Shown in pieces: positions 51,326 to 59,693 of a stretch of DNA of 64,000 nucleotides; position 1 is the stretch's first letter, and each line of letters starts with the position of its first letter. Origin of the DNA: Lentilitoribacter sp039986595 (GTDB lineage Bacteria > Pseudomonadota > Alphaproteobacteria > Rhizobiales > Rhizobiaceae). The notes below the pieces were generated by a model that was not told where the DNA came from, made no database searches, and saw only the letters and a list, made by a program, of their open reading frames with translations. A program made the position numbers and the translations under genes. The stretch covers positions 372,001-436,000 of the forward strand of contig JBDWQJ010000005.1 in assembly GCA_039986595.1 (NCBI GenBank), read 5' to 3'.

Positions 51326-52132
51326 TCAAAACAGATCCATCTGCCCCGAATTAGATGATTTCTTCGCCGCCTCATTCTTTGGCTTTTTCTTTGGTTTTTC
51401 CGCAACAGACTGCGCAAATGCGAGCTGTTCATCCGTTAAAGCCTTTTGGATATCAGGCCCGGTATTGGCAACTTTATTCACGGCATCAGACACCGCAATT
51501 GTCTCAAAATAATCGTCATCTGCAGGTTTCATCAAGTGCTCAACGTGGCGTGGTTCTTGGGTTTTGCAATCCAACCATTGTGTGAAATCTTCCGGATGAA
51601 TAACAACTGGCATGCGATGATGCACTGGTGATAACGTGTTATTAGCCGCCGTTGTTAAAATAGCAGCGGTATCCACTTCTGACCCATCGGCAGATGACCA
51701 AGTTTCCATTAAGCCCGCAAACGCTACGATCTTGCCATGTTTGGGGCGCACCCAATAGGCTTGCGATTTCTCTTTTGACCCCTTTGGTGGACGTTTCCAC
51801 TCATAAAACCCAGACGCAGGCACCAAAACTCGCCTGTGACGCATAGCAGCTTTAAACGATGCCTTTCCAATTGCGGTCTCACTTCGTGCATTGGTTAAAA
51901 GCGGAAAGTCTTTTGGATCCTTCACCCAAGTTGGCGTAAACCCCCAACGCACCAACATGGCTTTTCGGTTTGGAAGGTTTGAACCTTTGTCTGTGGTAGC
52001 ACCCTCAATAATAATCATAACCGGTTGTGTAGGCGCAATATTGTAACGCTCGGGAAATTGATCTATCTCCAGAAGAGCAAAAAATTCCGCGATCTCGTCG
52101 GGGCTAGCAGTAAGTGAAAATCGACCACACAT
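51326..52132 (-). CDS. SRAP-domain protein (SOS response-associated peptidase, YedK/HMCES type)
   Basis: Binds abasic sites in single-stranded DNA and forms a protective thiazolidine crosslink through Cys2, exposed after Met removal. The 268-residue protein begins MCGRFSL. It has the conserved NIAPTQ, NARSETA, ASGFYEWKR (glutamate) and HHRMPVVI (histidine) motifs. A lysine/proline-rich C-terminal tail (about 225-268) is an addition to the core. It diverges from a NUDIX gene across only 44 bases, so the two promoters are interwoven. Confidence 0.92.
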   Translation of the reverse strand: MCGRFSLTASPDEIAEFFALLEIDQFPERYNIAPTQPVMIIIEGATTDKGSNLPNRKAMLVRWGFTPTWVKDPKDFPLLTNARSETAIGKASFKAAMRHRRVLVPASGFYEWKRPPKGSKEKSQAYWVRPKHGKIVAFAGLMETWSSADGSEVDTAAILTTAANNTLSPVHHRMPVVIHPEDFTQWLDCKTQEPRHVEHLMKPADDDYFETIAVSDAVNKVANTGPDIQKALTDEQLAFAQSVAEKPKKKPKNEAAKKSSNSGQMDLF

Positions 52133-52176
52133 AATTAAACATTGTCAGAGGTTTAAATGTCGGGTCAAGTTTAAAG

Positions 52177-52605
52177 ATGAAAACAAGTCAAATTATGCAA
52201 AACGAAAATCACGAATATAAACTTGGCGCTTCTGCAATAGTCGTTTCAGGAGATAAGTATCTGCTCATTAAACGAGGCAAAGAACCATCAAAAGGGATGT
52301 ATTCATTCCCAGGTGGCCATGTCGAACCAGGAGAACGTTTAGATGATGCTGCAATCCGCGAGCTTGAGGAAGAAACCAATCTTAAGGGACATAACCCGCG
52401 CCAATTTGCTGAATATGATCTTGGGTCAAAAATACCGCGCTTTAAGCTCCATGTCTTTTTGGTTGATGTTTTAGATACTCATGGCGCAGTGGCTGGAGAT
52501 GATGCTGCTGATTTGGGCTGGTACACTTATGATGAAGCAAATGCGCTTCCACTCACCAATAACGTCGCTGAATGCCTAACAAAACTCGAATTTGGTTCAA
52601 ATTAG
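52177..52605 (+). CDS. NUDIX hydrolase
   Basis: Small hydrolase of nucleoside-diphosphate-linked compounds. The complete Nudix box lies at about 46-68 with the pattern G-x5-E-x7-R-E-x2-E-E (GGHVEPGE ... RELEEETN). The 142-residue length and SFPGGHVEPGE context resemble ADP-ribose or (deoxy)nucleotide pyrophosphatases of the MutT group. The specificity cannot be told. A second ATG at 52195 is possible as the start. An inverted repeat (52612-52639) follows directly. The divergent SRAP gene suggests a genome-maintenance theme, which is inference. Confidence 0.88.
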   Translation: MKTSQIMQNENHEYKLGASAIVVSGDKYLLIKRGKEPSKGMYSFPGGHVEPGERLDDAAIRELEEETNLKGHNPRQFAEYDLGSKIPRFKLHVFLVDVLDTHGAVAGDDAADLGWYTYDEANALPLTNNVAECLTKLEFGSN

Positions 52606-52611
52606 CTGTTT

Positions 52612-52639
52612 TTGAACAACTTTTGGGGCTTTTGTTCAA
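52612..52639. repeat. Inverted repeat between the NUDIX and DUF3179 genes
   Basis: TTGAACAA and TTGTTCAA are perfect 8-bp arms around 12 bases, starting seven bases past the NUDIX stop and ending 72 bases before the DUF3179 start. No T tract follows. It may be a weak 3' hairpin or an operator for the downstream gene. Confidence 0.45.
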
Positions 52640-52711
52640 GAGAATGTGATTTAACTTGTTTAGAAATCGATTGAGTAATCCGTCATAGTTCTGCCAAAAG
52701 GAGATTTTGGT

Positions 52712-53680
52712 ATGAAACGCACAGTGATCACGCTGTTAATAACATTTATGATGGGCATCACGCATGCTGCAGCGGACCCAAACTTCTGGAAATTTGAATG
52801 GCCACGAACCGATTTTTCGAAAAGCTCGGTCGATTTTGTTGACATTTTATCAGGCGGGCCGCCCAAAGATGGCATTCCTTCCATTGATGATCCGCAATTT
52901 TGGTCAGTGGCTGATATCAAAGGTTTAGATGAGCACGAACCAGTTATCAGCGTAACGATCAATGGCGAGACAAAAGCCTATCCAATCCGCATTTTAACAT
53001 GGCACGAAATTGTCAACGATACGATTGGCGGCACCCCTGTTGCTGTAACCTATTGCCCATTATGTAACGCTGCGGTGGTCTTTGATCGCAGGATACGCGA
53101 AGGTGTGACAGAGTTTGGTGTGAGCGGGAAGCTGCGTTATTCAGATATGATCATGTATGATCGCGTAACTGAAAGCTGGTGGCAGCAATTTACCGGTGAA
53201 GCAATTGTTGGTGATCTCTTAGGTGAGAAACTAACCATCATCCCCTCAAGAACCGAATCATGGTCGCGCTTTGCAAAACGACATCCAGATGCTGATGTTC
53301 TGATTCCCAACGATACGTTTCTACGCCAATACGGCTCAAATCCGTATGTAAGATATGATACTGCAAACAGACCGTTTTTGTTCAATGGCAAATTCCCAGA
53401 GGGCATCCCCCCCTTGGCCTATGTTGTTGCGGTCAAAGATGGTGACAAACCATTTGTCATATCACTGCAAAAATTGCGCGATGAAAAAACCATCGAGCGC
53501 GAGGGTATCACTTTAACTTGGACAGATGGAACACGATCAGCACTTGATTCACGACAAATTGCTGAAGGTCGGCAAATCGGTAATGTTATCGCCAAACGTG
53601 GCAATGAAGATATCGCTTATGATCTCACATTTGCCTTTGTCACACATGCATTTATGCCTGATGTGCCCATAGAACAGTAA
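52712..53680 (+). CDS. DUF3179-family exported protein
   Basis: A 322-residue protein with a Sec signal peptide (about 1-21, ending THAAA) and a DUF3179 body. Diagnostic stretches are YPIRILTWHEIVND, VTYCPLCNAAVVFDR with a C-x2-C pair, and SGKLRYSDMIMYDR, then WWQQFTGEAIVG. It is likely periplasmic. The function of the family is unknown; the cysteine pair could bind a metal or be redox-active. The start has AAAAGGAG about 9 bases upstream. It stands alone between the NUDIX gene and a TIGR02301-type gene. Confidence 0.85.
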   Translation: MKRTVITLLITFMMGITHAAADPNFWKFEWPRTDFSKSSVDFVDILSGGPPKDGIPSIDDPQFWSVADIKGLDEHEPVISVTINGETKAYPIRILTWHEIVNDTIGGTPVAVTYCPLCNAAVVFDRRIREGVTEFGVSGKLRYSDMIMYDRVTESWWQQFTGEAIVGDLLGEKLTIIPSRTESWSRFAKRHPDADVLIPNDTFLRQYGSNPYVRYDTANRPFLFNGKFPEGIPPLAYVVAVKDGDKPFVISLQKLRDEKTIEREGITLTWTDGTRSALDSRQIAEGRQIGNVIAKRGNEDIAYDLTFAFVTHAFMPDVPIEQ

Positions 53681-53734
53681 ATTCCATCCAATTGGTATTT
53701 CAACGCATTTGAAATTAAGATATAGGCTATTGCC

Positions 53735-54148
53735 ATGTCGATATCTTCTTTCAGATGTGTTGTTCTTACCTTTACGGTTTTAACCCTGCTAGTGCCAATT
53801 TCCTTTGCGCAAGAGGCAAGCACACCAGCTGTGCAAAGTTCTACGCCTCCATATGAAAGCAGACTGCATCGCGTTGCCGAACTTGTTGGGTCTCTCCATT
53901 ACATTACCAACCTTTGCGGGACCGCGAAAAACGATCAATTCCGTATTAAGATGCAAGAGTTCATCGAAGCAGAAACATTGAACGAGCCGTTGCGACGAAA
54001 ACTGCTCATCTCAAAATACAATAAGGGCTACCGCGCTTTTGCATCCGTTTATACAAGTTGCACAGATGCAGCAAAATTGGTGGAAACAAATTATCGCACC
54101 GAAGGCAAAGCTCTGATCGAAGAGTTATTGTCGCGATATTCCAACTAA
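53735..54148 (+). CDS. TIGR02301-family exported protein
   Basis: Short exported protein of 137 residues, with a signal peptide (about 1-26, cleaved after SFA) and a helical domain. It contains LGSLHYITNLCG-like VGSLHYITNLC and a second cysteine in VYTSCTDA; the two cysteines probably form a disulfide. This is the TIGR02301 family, found almost only in alphaproteobacteria and of unknown function. It is followed by a 130-base AT-rich gap and a small cytoplasmic gene. Confidence 0.8.
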   Translation: MSISSFRCVVLTFTVLTLLVPISFAQEASTPAVQSSTPPYESRLHRVAELVGSLHYITNLCGTAKNDQFRIKMQEFIEAETLNEPLRRKLLISKYNKGYRAFASVYTSCTDAAKLVETNYRTEGKALIEELLSRYSN

Positions 54149-54280
54149 AAACGATAAGATTGTTAACATCTTATGATTTCCGAAAAATGTTTAATAAAAT
54201 TTTAACTTCATCACACAAGTTTTTTCCAATTGTACCAATTTGAACTGGTACTTTATTGTTATTGGTAGTAACGTTTCGTT

Positions 54281-54550
54281 ATGACTGATCTAACAGAACA
54301 CCAATTGGACGAACTCGAAGACTTAATTGTCCAGGAAAAAATGCAAGCAGCTCTTGAGCATCAAAACGATGTCTGGGCCTCTTGTGTTGCTGAAGGCATT
54401 GAGCCTGAAATACTCATTGATGCAAATATGGCTATGGCCATTCAAGAATCAATTCGTATCCACGGTGAAGAGGCGACTGAAACTTTGCTCAACGATCTTC
54501 GTGACCGTATTGTTTTGGGTGAATTTTCGCCTGAGCGCACGCTTCAATAG
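54281..54550 (+). CDS. Small acidic hypothetical protein
   Basis: An 89-residue acidic protein (rich in E, D and L) with no signal peptide or membrane segment. It is predicted mostly helical, with an amphipathic N-terminal helix (TEHQLDELEDLIVQEKM) and no known motif that I recognise. I believe similar small proteins occur in other Rhizobiales, but cannot verify that here. The ATG has no strong ribosome site. It lies about 95 bases ahead of the YgfZ-like gene in the same direction. No function can be proposed. Confidence 0.6.
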   Translation: MTDLTEHQLDELEDLIVQEKMQAALEHQNDVWASCVAEGIEPEILIDANMAMAIQESIRIHGEEATETLLNDLRDRIVLGEFSPERTLQ

Positions 54551-54644
54551 CAGCTTAAAATATCTTTAAAACAGGTTGGTATCCCCTTGTGCGAATGTGC
54601 TCGCATAATTACTTATGGTTTGAAACTGTAGTCGGAGTTATCCT

Positions 54645-55487
54645 GTGCCAATTGAAATTCTTAAAGATAGAAGTGTTCTAGCGATTAAAGGTGCCGACGC
54701 CAGCACTCTGTTGCAAGGCTTGGTAACCGCAAACATTGAAAATATAGCGGAAAACACCGTCGTTCCATGTGCTCTTCTCACGCCACAGGGAAAAATCGCA
54801 TTTGATTTTTTAATGGGTAAGCTCGAGGAAAATGGCTACTTCTTTGATATGCGCACCGCATTGTTGGACGATTTCCAAAAGCGCATGACGCTTTATAAAT
54901 TGCGAGCGGATGTTCAAATATCAGTGCTTGAGGATTGGCAACCAATTGCGTTCTGGAACGAAGCGATCGAAACTACGAATTTGTTAGAAGATACGCGGTT
55001 TAAAAATACGGATAATGTCTATAGATCCTACCACGCCATCGACGGCGACTTCGAAAATGGAAACTTCACAGATCTCCGCATCGCAAATTGCGTTGCCGAA
55101 TCGGATGCTGATTTTCAATCCAACGATGTTTTTCCCCATGATGTATATTTAGATCTAAATGGCGGCATTGATTTTAAAAAAGGTTGTTATGTTGGCCAAG
55201 AGGTTGTTTCACGCATGCAACATCGATCATCGGCGCGCAAACGCATCGCTTTAATCCAAAGCGAAAATACGCCACTCACATCAGATCAGGAACTAACAGC
55301 CAATGGCAAAGTCATCGGTAAATTGGGATCTGTTTCTGAAACGTCCGGATTGGCAATCTTGCGTGTTGATCGATATTTTGATGCACTCTCTGAAAACCAC
55401 ACAGTTTTTGTGGGTGAAACTGACGTGGATGTTTCATTTCCTGAGTGGGCAGACGCTGTAATTGAACCATTTAAAGGTGCCTCTTAA
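54645..55487 (+). CDS. ygfZ: Folate-binding protein YgfZ/GcvT-like (Fe-S cluster repair)
   Basis: Tetrahydrofolate-dependent protein that supports assembly or repair of certain Fe-S enzymes. The 280-residue GcvT-like fold contains the YgfZ signature KGCYVGQE with the essential C181, and N-terminal LLQGLVTANI typical of the family. The start is GTG with GGAG eight bases upstream. An HD hydrolase begins three bases after the stop and a phosphatase overlaps that one, so these three form a tight operon. Confidence 0.9.
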   Translation: MPIEILKDRSVLAIKGADASTLLQGLVTANIENIAENTVVPCALLTPQGKIAFDFLMGKLEENGYFFDMRTALLDDFQKRMTLYKLRADVQISVLEDWQPIAFWNEAIETTNLLEDTRFKNTDNVYRSYHAIDGDFENGNFTDLRIANCVAESDADFQSNDVFPHDVYLDLNGGIDFKKGCYVGQEVVSRMQHRSSARKRIALIQSENTPLTSDQELTANGKVIGKLGSVSETSGLAILRVDRYFDALSENHTVFVGETDVDVSFPEWADAVIEPFKGAS

Positions 55488-55490
55488 ACA

Positions 55491-56135
55491 ATGAGTGCAA
55501 AAGACGAACAAATCAGAGCGTGGCAACGCATGCTATCGGGGCGACGGTTAGATCTTTTAGATCCCTCCCCGTTTGATGTTGAGATTAAAGATATCATTCA
55601 TGGATTGGCACGTGTGGCACGTTGGAATGGTCAAACCACAGGCAAACACGCATTTTCGGTCGCCCAACACTCTTTGATGGTGGAGAAGATCTTCACATTA
55701 TCAAACCCAAATTGCACCGCGGATGAACAACTCGTCGCTTTACTGCATGATGGACCAGAATACGTTATCGGCGACATGATTTCCCCGTTTAAAGCCATCA
55801 TAGGTGATAGCTACAAGTCCGTGGAAGCACGTTTGGAAGCTGCCATCCATCTAAGATATGGGCTACCCCCGCACGCGTCACAAGCATTGAAAAAACGCAT
55901 AAAACGCGCAGATCAAGTTTCAGCCTATTTTGAGGCGACCGAACTGGCTGGGTTTTCAGATAAAGAAGCTAGATCCTTTTTCGGGCAACCGCGCGGGATA
56001 ACCAAAGAGCAATTGTCTATTGAACCTCAAGAAACAGTTGAAGTTGAAGCATTATTTCTGCATAGGTTTAACGAGATCGAGGTTGCGCGAAAAAATGCGA
56101 CCACCAACAAGATACCAAAGCGAGCATCATCATGA
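55491..56135 (+). CDS. HD-domain hydrolase (YfbR-like)
   Basis: A 214-residue metal-dependent phosphohydrolase. HD-domain metal ligands appear as HAFSVAQHS (H60), LLHDGPEY (H86-D87) and a later aspartate in RADQVSAYFEATEL (about 146). YfbR-type enzymes dephosphorylate deoxynucleoside monophosphates, so a 5'-nucleotidase role is likely but unproven. It begins three bases after the ygfZ stop, and its own TGA overlaps the next start (ATGA). Confidence 0.85.
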   Translation: MSAKDEQIRAWQRMLSGRRLDLLDPSPFDVEIKDIIHGLARVARWNGQTTGKHAFSVAQHSLMVEKIFTLSNPNCTADEQLVALLHDGPEYVIGDMISPFKAIIGDSYKSVEARLEAAIHLRYGLPPHASQALKKRIKRADQVSAYFEATELAGFSDKEARSFFGQPRGITKEQLSIEPQETVEVEALFLHRFNEIEVARKNATTNKIPKRASS

Positions 56136-56650
56136 GCTACATCGTCGTTTGCCCTTTGGAGGACATCAGCAATATTGCCGTTTCGTATAATTCAAGTGAA
56201 ATGATCAGCCTGATGAGCCCCGGACATGACTTTGATAGACCAGATGCAATTGATCCAAATCGCCATTTAACTGTTGGCATAAATGACATTAACTTTGAAA
56301 CGGATGGGCTCATCTCCCCAGATGAGCAGCATGTTATTGATGTGATCGAATTTGCTCGCAGCTGGGATCAAAAAAATCCACTGCTTATTCACTGTTGGTT
56401 TGGCGTATCACGTTCGCCAGCCGCAGCCCTAATATCTGCGCTTGCGATTGAACCAGATCAAGATGATTTTGATCTGGCAAACCGGTTGCGCGAAGCTTCA
56501 CCAAGCGCGACACCCAATCGACGCATTATTGAAATCGGTGATCGGTTACTTAATCGGGGGGGCAAGCTCCTGCAGGCTGTTAACGCTATTGGTCGCGGGC
56601 GCGAAGCCAGCCAAGGTAGCCCTTTCAAATTGACCCTGCGCAAAATTTAA
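56132..56650 (+). CDS. Tyrosine/dual-specificity protein phosphatase
   Basis: A 172-residue cysteine phosphatase with the P-loop HCWFGVSRSPAAA (nucleophile C88, arginine R94) and an upstream acidic stretch that may supply the general acid. The short length resembles DSP-like bacterial enzymes. Its start overlaps the HD gene by four bases, so the two proteins should be made together. The substrate could be a phosphoprotein or a small phosphate ester. It ends just before a converging exported-protein gene. Confidence 0.85.
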   Translation: MSYIVVCPLEDISNIAVSYNSSEMISLMSPGHDFDRPDAIDPNRHLTVGINDINFETDGLISPDEQHVIDVIEFARSWDQKNPLLIHCWFGVSRSPAAALISALAIEPDQDDFDLANRLREASPSATPNRRIIEIGDRLLNRGGKLLQAVNAIGRGREASQGSPFKLTLRKI

Positions 56651-56669
56651 GCGAATTGACATAAATCGG

Positions 56670-57278
56670 CTAAAGCTTGGTTGCTTCAACTTGTTGTTCG
56701 GCTTTATCAACAAAATGCGCAATCTGTTTGATCAGCTTTTCAATCCCATTGGATGTGAATTCAAACAAGGTTGGCGTGCCACCTTGGATCTGCACAATGC
56801 GAACCGTGTCACCCGTTGAGCTCTTTTCAAACAAAACTGATACTTCACCCGACATATGGCCTTTTTCAGTCACATGCCCAACCAGCAAATGATGATCCCC
56901 AAAAGGTTCAAGCTGACCTAAGTCTGCAGATTGGGTTTCATAAAGCAGCTTATTGAGTAATTCCACCTCATCAAATGAGAGCATCAAACCATAACCAGCG
57001 CCGGGTTTACCATCATATTGCGGTTCGATGACGGACAACATTGTGGTCAGGCCTTGTGGTGTTGGCGTCACAGTCACAACAGTAAACCCCACTCGCATGC
57101 TTGAGATGACGTCCAATTGCACTGGATCACCCAAAATCGCACCGTATTTTGTAATAGAAAATTGCTTATCAGGATCAAATTCCGTCGAACTTGGATCAAA
57201 ACCTTCAGCAACTGATTGAACAGACATCCCAAACAGCATTAATAATGCCGTCAAAGTCAATTTTCCAAAGATACGCAT
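56670..57278 (-). CDS. Exported protein of unknown function
   Basis: A protein of about 202 residues with a Sec signal peptide (about 1-24, FGKLTLTALLMLFGMSVQSVA) and a predicted beta-rich periplasmic domain, then an amphipathic C-terminal helix (EKLIKQIAHFVDKAEQ). I recognise no domain. The start is probably the ATG at 57278, with a GTG just before it as alternative; GTAGG lies close upstream. It follows recO on the minus strand after about 30 bases and is probably at the tail of that operon. Confidence 0.65.
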   Translation of the reverse strand: MRIFGKLTLTALLMLFGMSVQSVAEGFDPSSTEFDPDKQFSITKYGAILGDPVQLDVISSMRVGFTVVTVTPTPQGLTTMLSVIEPQYDGKPGAGYGLMLSFDEVELLNKLLYETQSADLGQLEPFGDHHLLVGHVTEKGHMSGEVSVLFEKSSTGDTVRIVQIQGGTPTLFEFTSNGIEKLIKQIAHFVDKAEQQVEATKL

Positions 57279-57310
57279 CACCCTACCCCCAATGTTATAA
57301 GCTTTGGTTG

Positions 57311-58039
57311 CTACTCTAACCCTTTTAACACCGCTAATACAAATCCTTCCCGCGACATGGGTGGATCGCTCGCACGCGGCCCATAGATATGCCGATCAAA
57401 AAAGTGATTGGTGATCTCAAATGCATCTTTTAACTCAGACCGCGTCGCAGCTGTTACGCTGCCTTCAACTAAAAAGCCTGGATATTTGAAAAGCTTATCT
57501 TTCCAAGGTGCACCAGCACTTGCGCTCACAGCGCGACCAGATTTGGGTGATATGTAGATCAATTCATCCTGCGATCCGGTAGAAGCGCATTTTGTCAGAT
57601 CAAGCCCAAAGCCAAGTTCATTTAACATTGAAAGTTCAAATCTTAAAAACAGCTCACCTGCATCTGCGGGTTTATCAAGATGATCAATGATCACTTCGAA
57701 AACTTCATATAAGTTTTCATGAGGATCGCGTTCAGGAAGCAGCCGAAGCATAGCAGCCATGGCTTGAACACCATAAATACCGATGGCGCTTTCCATCAGT
57801 TGCGCGGCTCGCATTTTCACAGGTTCAATTTGAAAGCTGCCAAGATGCTCATCAAGACGCGCGCGCCAAACAATATCAGCTGAATTTCCAGGTTGTAAGA
57901 CCGGCTGCATTTTGCGCGAGCGTCCTCCTCGCACCAACCCCATATGACGTCCATGATGACGTGTCATCACCTCCACAACGGCGCTCGTTTCCCCGTGTTT
58001 ACGAACCCCTAAGATGATTCCTTCGTCGACCCATTCCAT
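57311..58039 (-). CDS. recO: DNA repair protein RecO
   Basis: Recombination mediator that helps RecR load RecA on SSB-coated DNA. The 242-residue protein has the N-terminal OB fold (EGIILGVRKHGETSAVVEVMTR and GLVRGGRSR) and a helical C-terminal domain without the CxxC zinc pair seen in some RecO proteins. It begins about 20 bases after era and ends the conserved rsh-to-recO block. Confidence 0.93.
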   Translation of the reverse strand: MEWVDEGIILGVRKHGETSAVVEVMTRHHGRHMGLVRGGRSRKMQPVLQPGNSADIVWRARLDEHLGSFQIEPVKMRAAQLMESAIGIYGVQAMAAMLRLLPERDPHENLYEVFEVIIDHLDKPADAGELFLRFELSMLNELGFGLDLTKCASTGSQDELIYISPKSGRAVSASAGAPWKDKLFKYPGFLVEGSVTAATRSELKDAFEITNHFFDRHIYGPRASDPPMSREGFVLAVLKGLE

Positions 58040-58057
58040 ATTTAGTAGATTGACGGT

Positions 58058-58990
58058 TTAGTCGTGAAAATCAAGGCCCATTTCACGATAGCGTTCCGGA
58101 TCATTGCCCCAGTTTTCGCGAACTTTCACAAACAGGAAGAGGTGAACCTTTTGTTCGAGAATTTCAGCAAATTCCATCCGCGCTGTTTTACCAATCGCTT
58201 TGATGGTCTCACCTTTCTTGCCAAGCACAATCTTGCGCTGACTTTCTCGTTCGACATAGATCACTTGTTCAATGCGGACAGAGCCATCTTTCTTCTCTTC
58301 CCAGCCTTCTGTTTCAACGTGAGACGAATATGGAAGTTCTTGATGGAGGCGATGGTAGAGTTTTTCGCGGGTAATTTCAGCTGCAAGCTGGCGTAAAGGC
58401 AAATCTGAGATTTGATCCTCGGGATAATACCAAGGGCCTTGTGGCAACTCATTGGCCAGGTCTTCCAAGATCTTTGGACACCCCATGCCTTTAAGGGCTG
58501 AAATCATATAAGTGCCATCAAACTCAACTTCTTCATTGGCTTTTTCGGCAAGTTCTAAAAGCTTTTCAGATGGCACACGATCTATCTTGTTGAGGACCAA
58601 CCATTTCTTCTGTTTGATACCTTTAAGGCCTTCAAGGATCTTTCCAGCATCCCCTTCAAAACCCTTTTGTGCATCGACCATAAACAAGATGATATCAGCG
58701 TCTTTTGCCCCACCCCATGCTGTAGAAACCATCGCGCGATCAAGTCTTCGTTTGGGCGTAAAAATACCTGGGGTATCAACAAACACGATCTGAGTTTGGT
58801 CGTGGATAGCAATACCCCTGACAACAGCCCGCGTAGTTTGAACTTTGTGCGAAACAATAGAAACCTTAGCGCCGACGAATTGGTTGACCAATGTCGATTT
58901 ACCTGCGTTCGGTGCACCAATTAGGGCCACAAAACCTGATTGTGTTTTACCATCCACACCTGAATTTACGTCGAGTTGATCAGTCATCAT
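58058..58990 (-). CDS. era: GTPase Era
   Basis: Essential GTPase that binds 16S rRNA near its 3' end during small-subunit maturation. GTPase motifs are G1 GAPNAGKST near 23, G3 DTPG, G4 NKID and G5-like SALKG; the C-terminal KH domain includes VLGKKGETIKAIG. I use the ATG at 58990 (AAGGA five bases upstream, 310 residues), which overlaps the end of rnc by 11 bases; another ATG follows directly. The longer frame to 59056 within rnc is rejected. Confidence 0.95.
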   Translation of the reverse strand: MMTDQLDVNSGVDGKTQSGFVALIGAPNAGKSTLVNQFVGAKVSIVSHKVQTTRAVVRGIAIHDQTQIVFVDTPGIFTPKRRLDRAMVSTAWGGAKDADIILFMVDAQKGFEGDAGKILEGLKGIKQKKWLVLNKIDRVPSEKLLELAEKANEEVEFDGTYMISALKGMGCPKILEDLANELPQGPWYYPEDQISDLPLRQLAAEITREKLYHRLHQELPYSSHVETEGWEEKKDGSVRIEQVIYVERESQRKIVLGKKGETIKAIGKTARMEFAEILEQKVHLFLFVKVRENWGNDPERYREMGLDFHD

Positions 58991-59693
58991 TATTTTCCTT
59001 GCTCCAAACACCTTCTCGCAAAAGCATCGCTTGCGCTGCGAGTTGCTCAGCACCACGTTTTGAGCTGTTGGAACCCGTTATTGATTTTAATTCTCCAACA
59101 CGAACCTCGACCTTAAACACTGGCGCATGATCAGGTCCGTCTCTAGAAATTACTTTATAAATTGGGGGCACCTTATATTCAGCATGAGCCCATTCCTGCA
59201 ACTCAGTTTTTGCGTCTCTTCGGATTGAAGATTTTGCAAGCGCGCGAGAGGTCCAGAATTTTAATATAAATTTCCGTGAAGCCTCAAGGCCACCATCTAG
59301 ATAAATCGCAGCGATAAGTGATTCTATCACATCCGCACGAACACTCAGCATGGTGTTGGATTTGATATTTTTCACATCAGCACCAGTGATGATGTATTTA
59401 TGTAATTGCATATCCTCTGCGATGCTGGCACATGCCTCTGCACTCACAAGGTTGTTCAATCGAACCGATAATTCGCCTTCCGCAGCATCGCTAAATCTGC
59501 CAAAAAGTAATTCTGCGATACATAAACCCAATACACGATCGCCCAAAAACTCAAGGCGTTCATAATTACCAGATTTTGGATCACGCGCACTTGAATGTGT
59601 GAGCGCCCGATCAAGGCGATCATAACTGGAAAACTTATAATCTATGACGTCTTCAAGTTCCGCAAAGAGTTTATGTCGTGCGTCTTGCTTCAT
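58980..59693 (-). CDS. rnc: Ribonuclease III
   Basis: Double-strand-specific endoribonuclease for rRNA and mRNA processing. The catalytic signature ERLEFLGDRVLGL lies near residue 45 with the acidic metal ligands, and a C-terminal dsRBD follows (about 160-230, KTELQEWAHAEYKVPPIY). The 237-residue length is normal. Its ATG overlaps the lepB stop by four bases (ATGA), and its end overlaps era, so lepB-rnc-era are translationally linked. Confidence 0.95.
   Translation of the reverse strand: MKQDARHKLFAELEDVIDYKFSSYDRLDRALTHSSARDPKSGNYERLEFLGDRVLGLCIAELLFGRFSDAAEGELSVRLNNLVSAEACASIAEDMQLHKYIITGADVKNIKSNTMLSVRADVIESLIAAIYLDGGLEASRKFILKFWTSRALAKSSIRRDAKTELQEWAHAEYKVPPIYKVISRDGPDHAPVFKVEVRVGELKSITGSNSSKRGAEQLAAQAMLLREGVWSKENNDD

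Noticed and set aside
58861..58885. TTGACCAA motif resembling a RutR half-site
   Set aside because: It lies within era, in coding sequence, with no partner arm.
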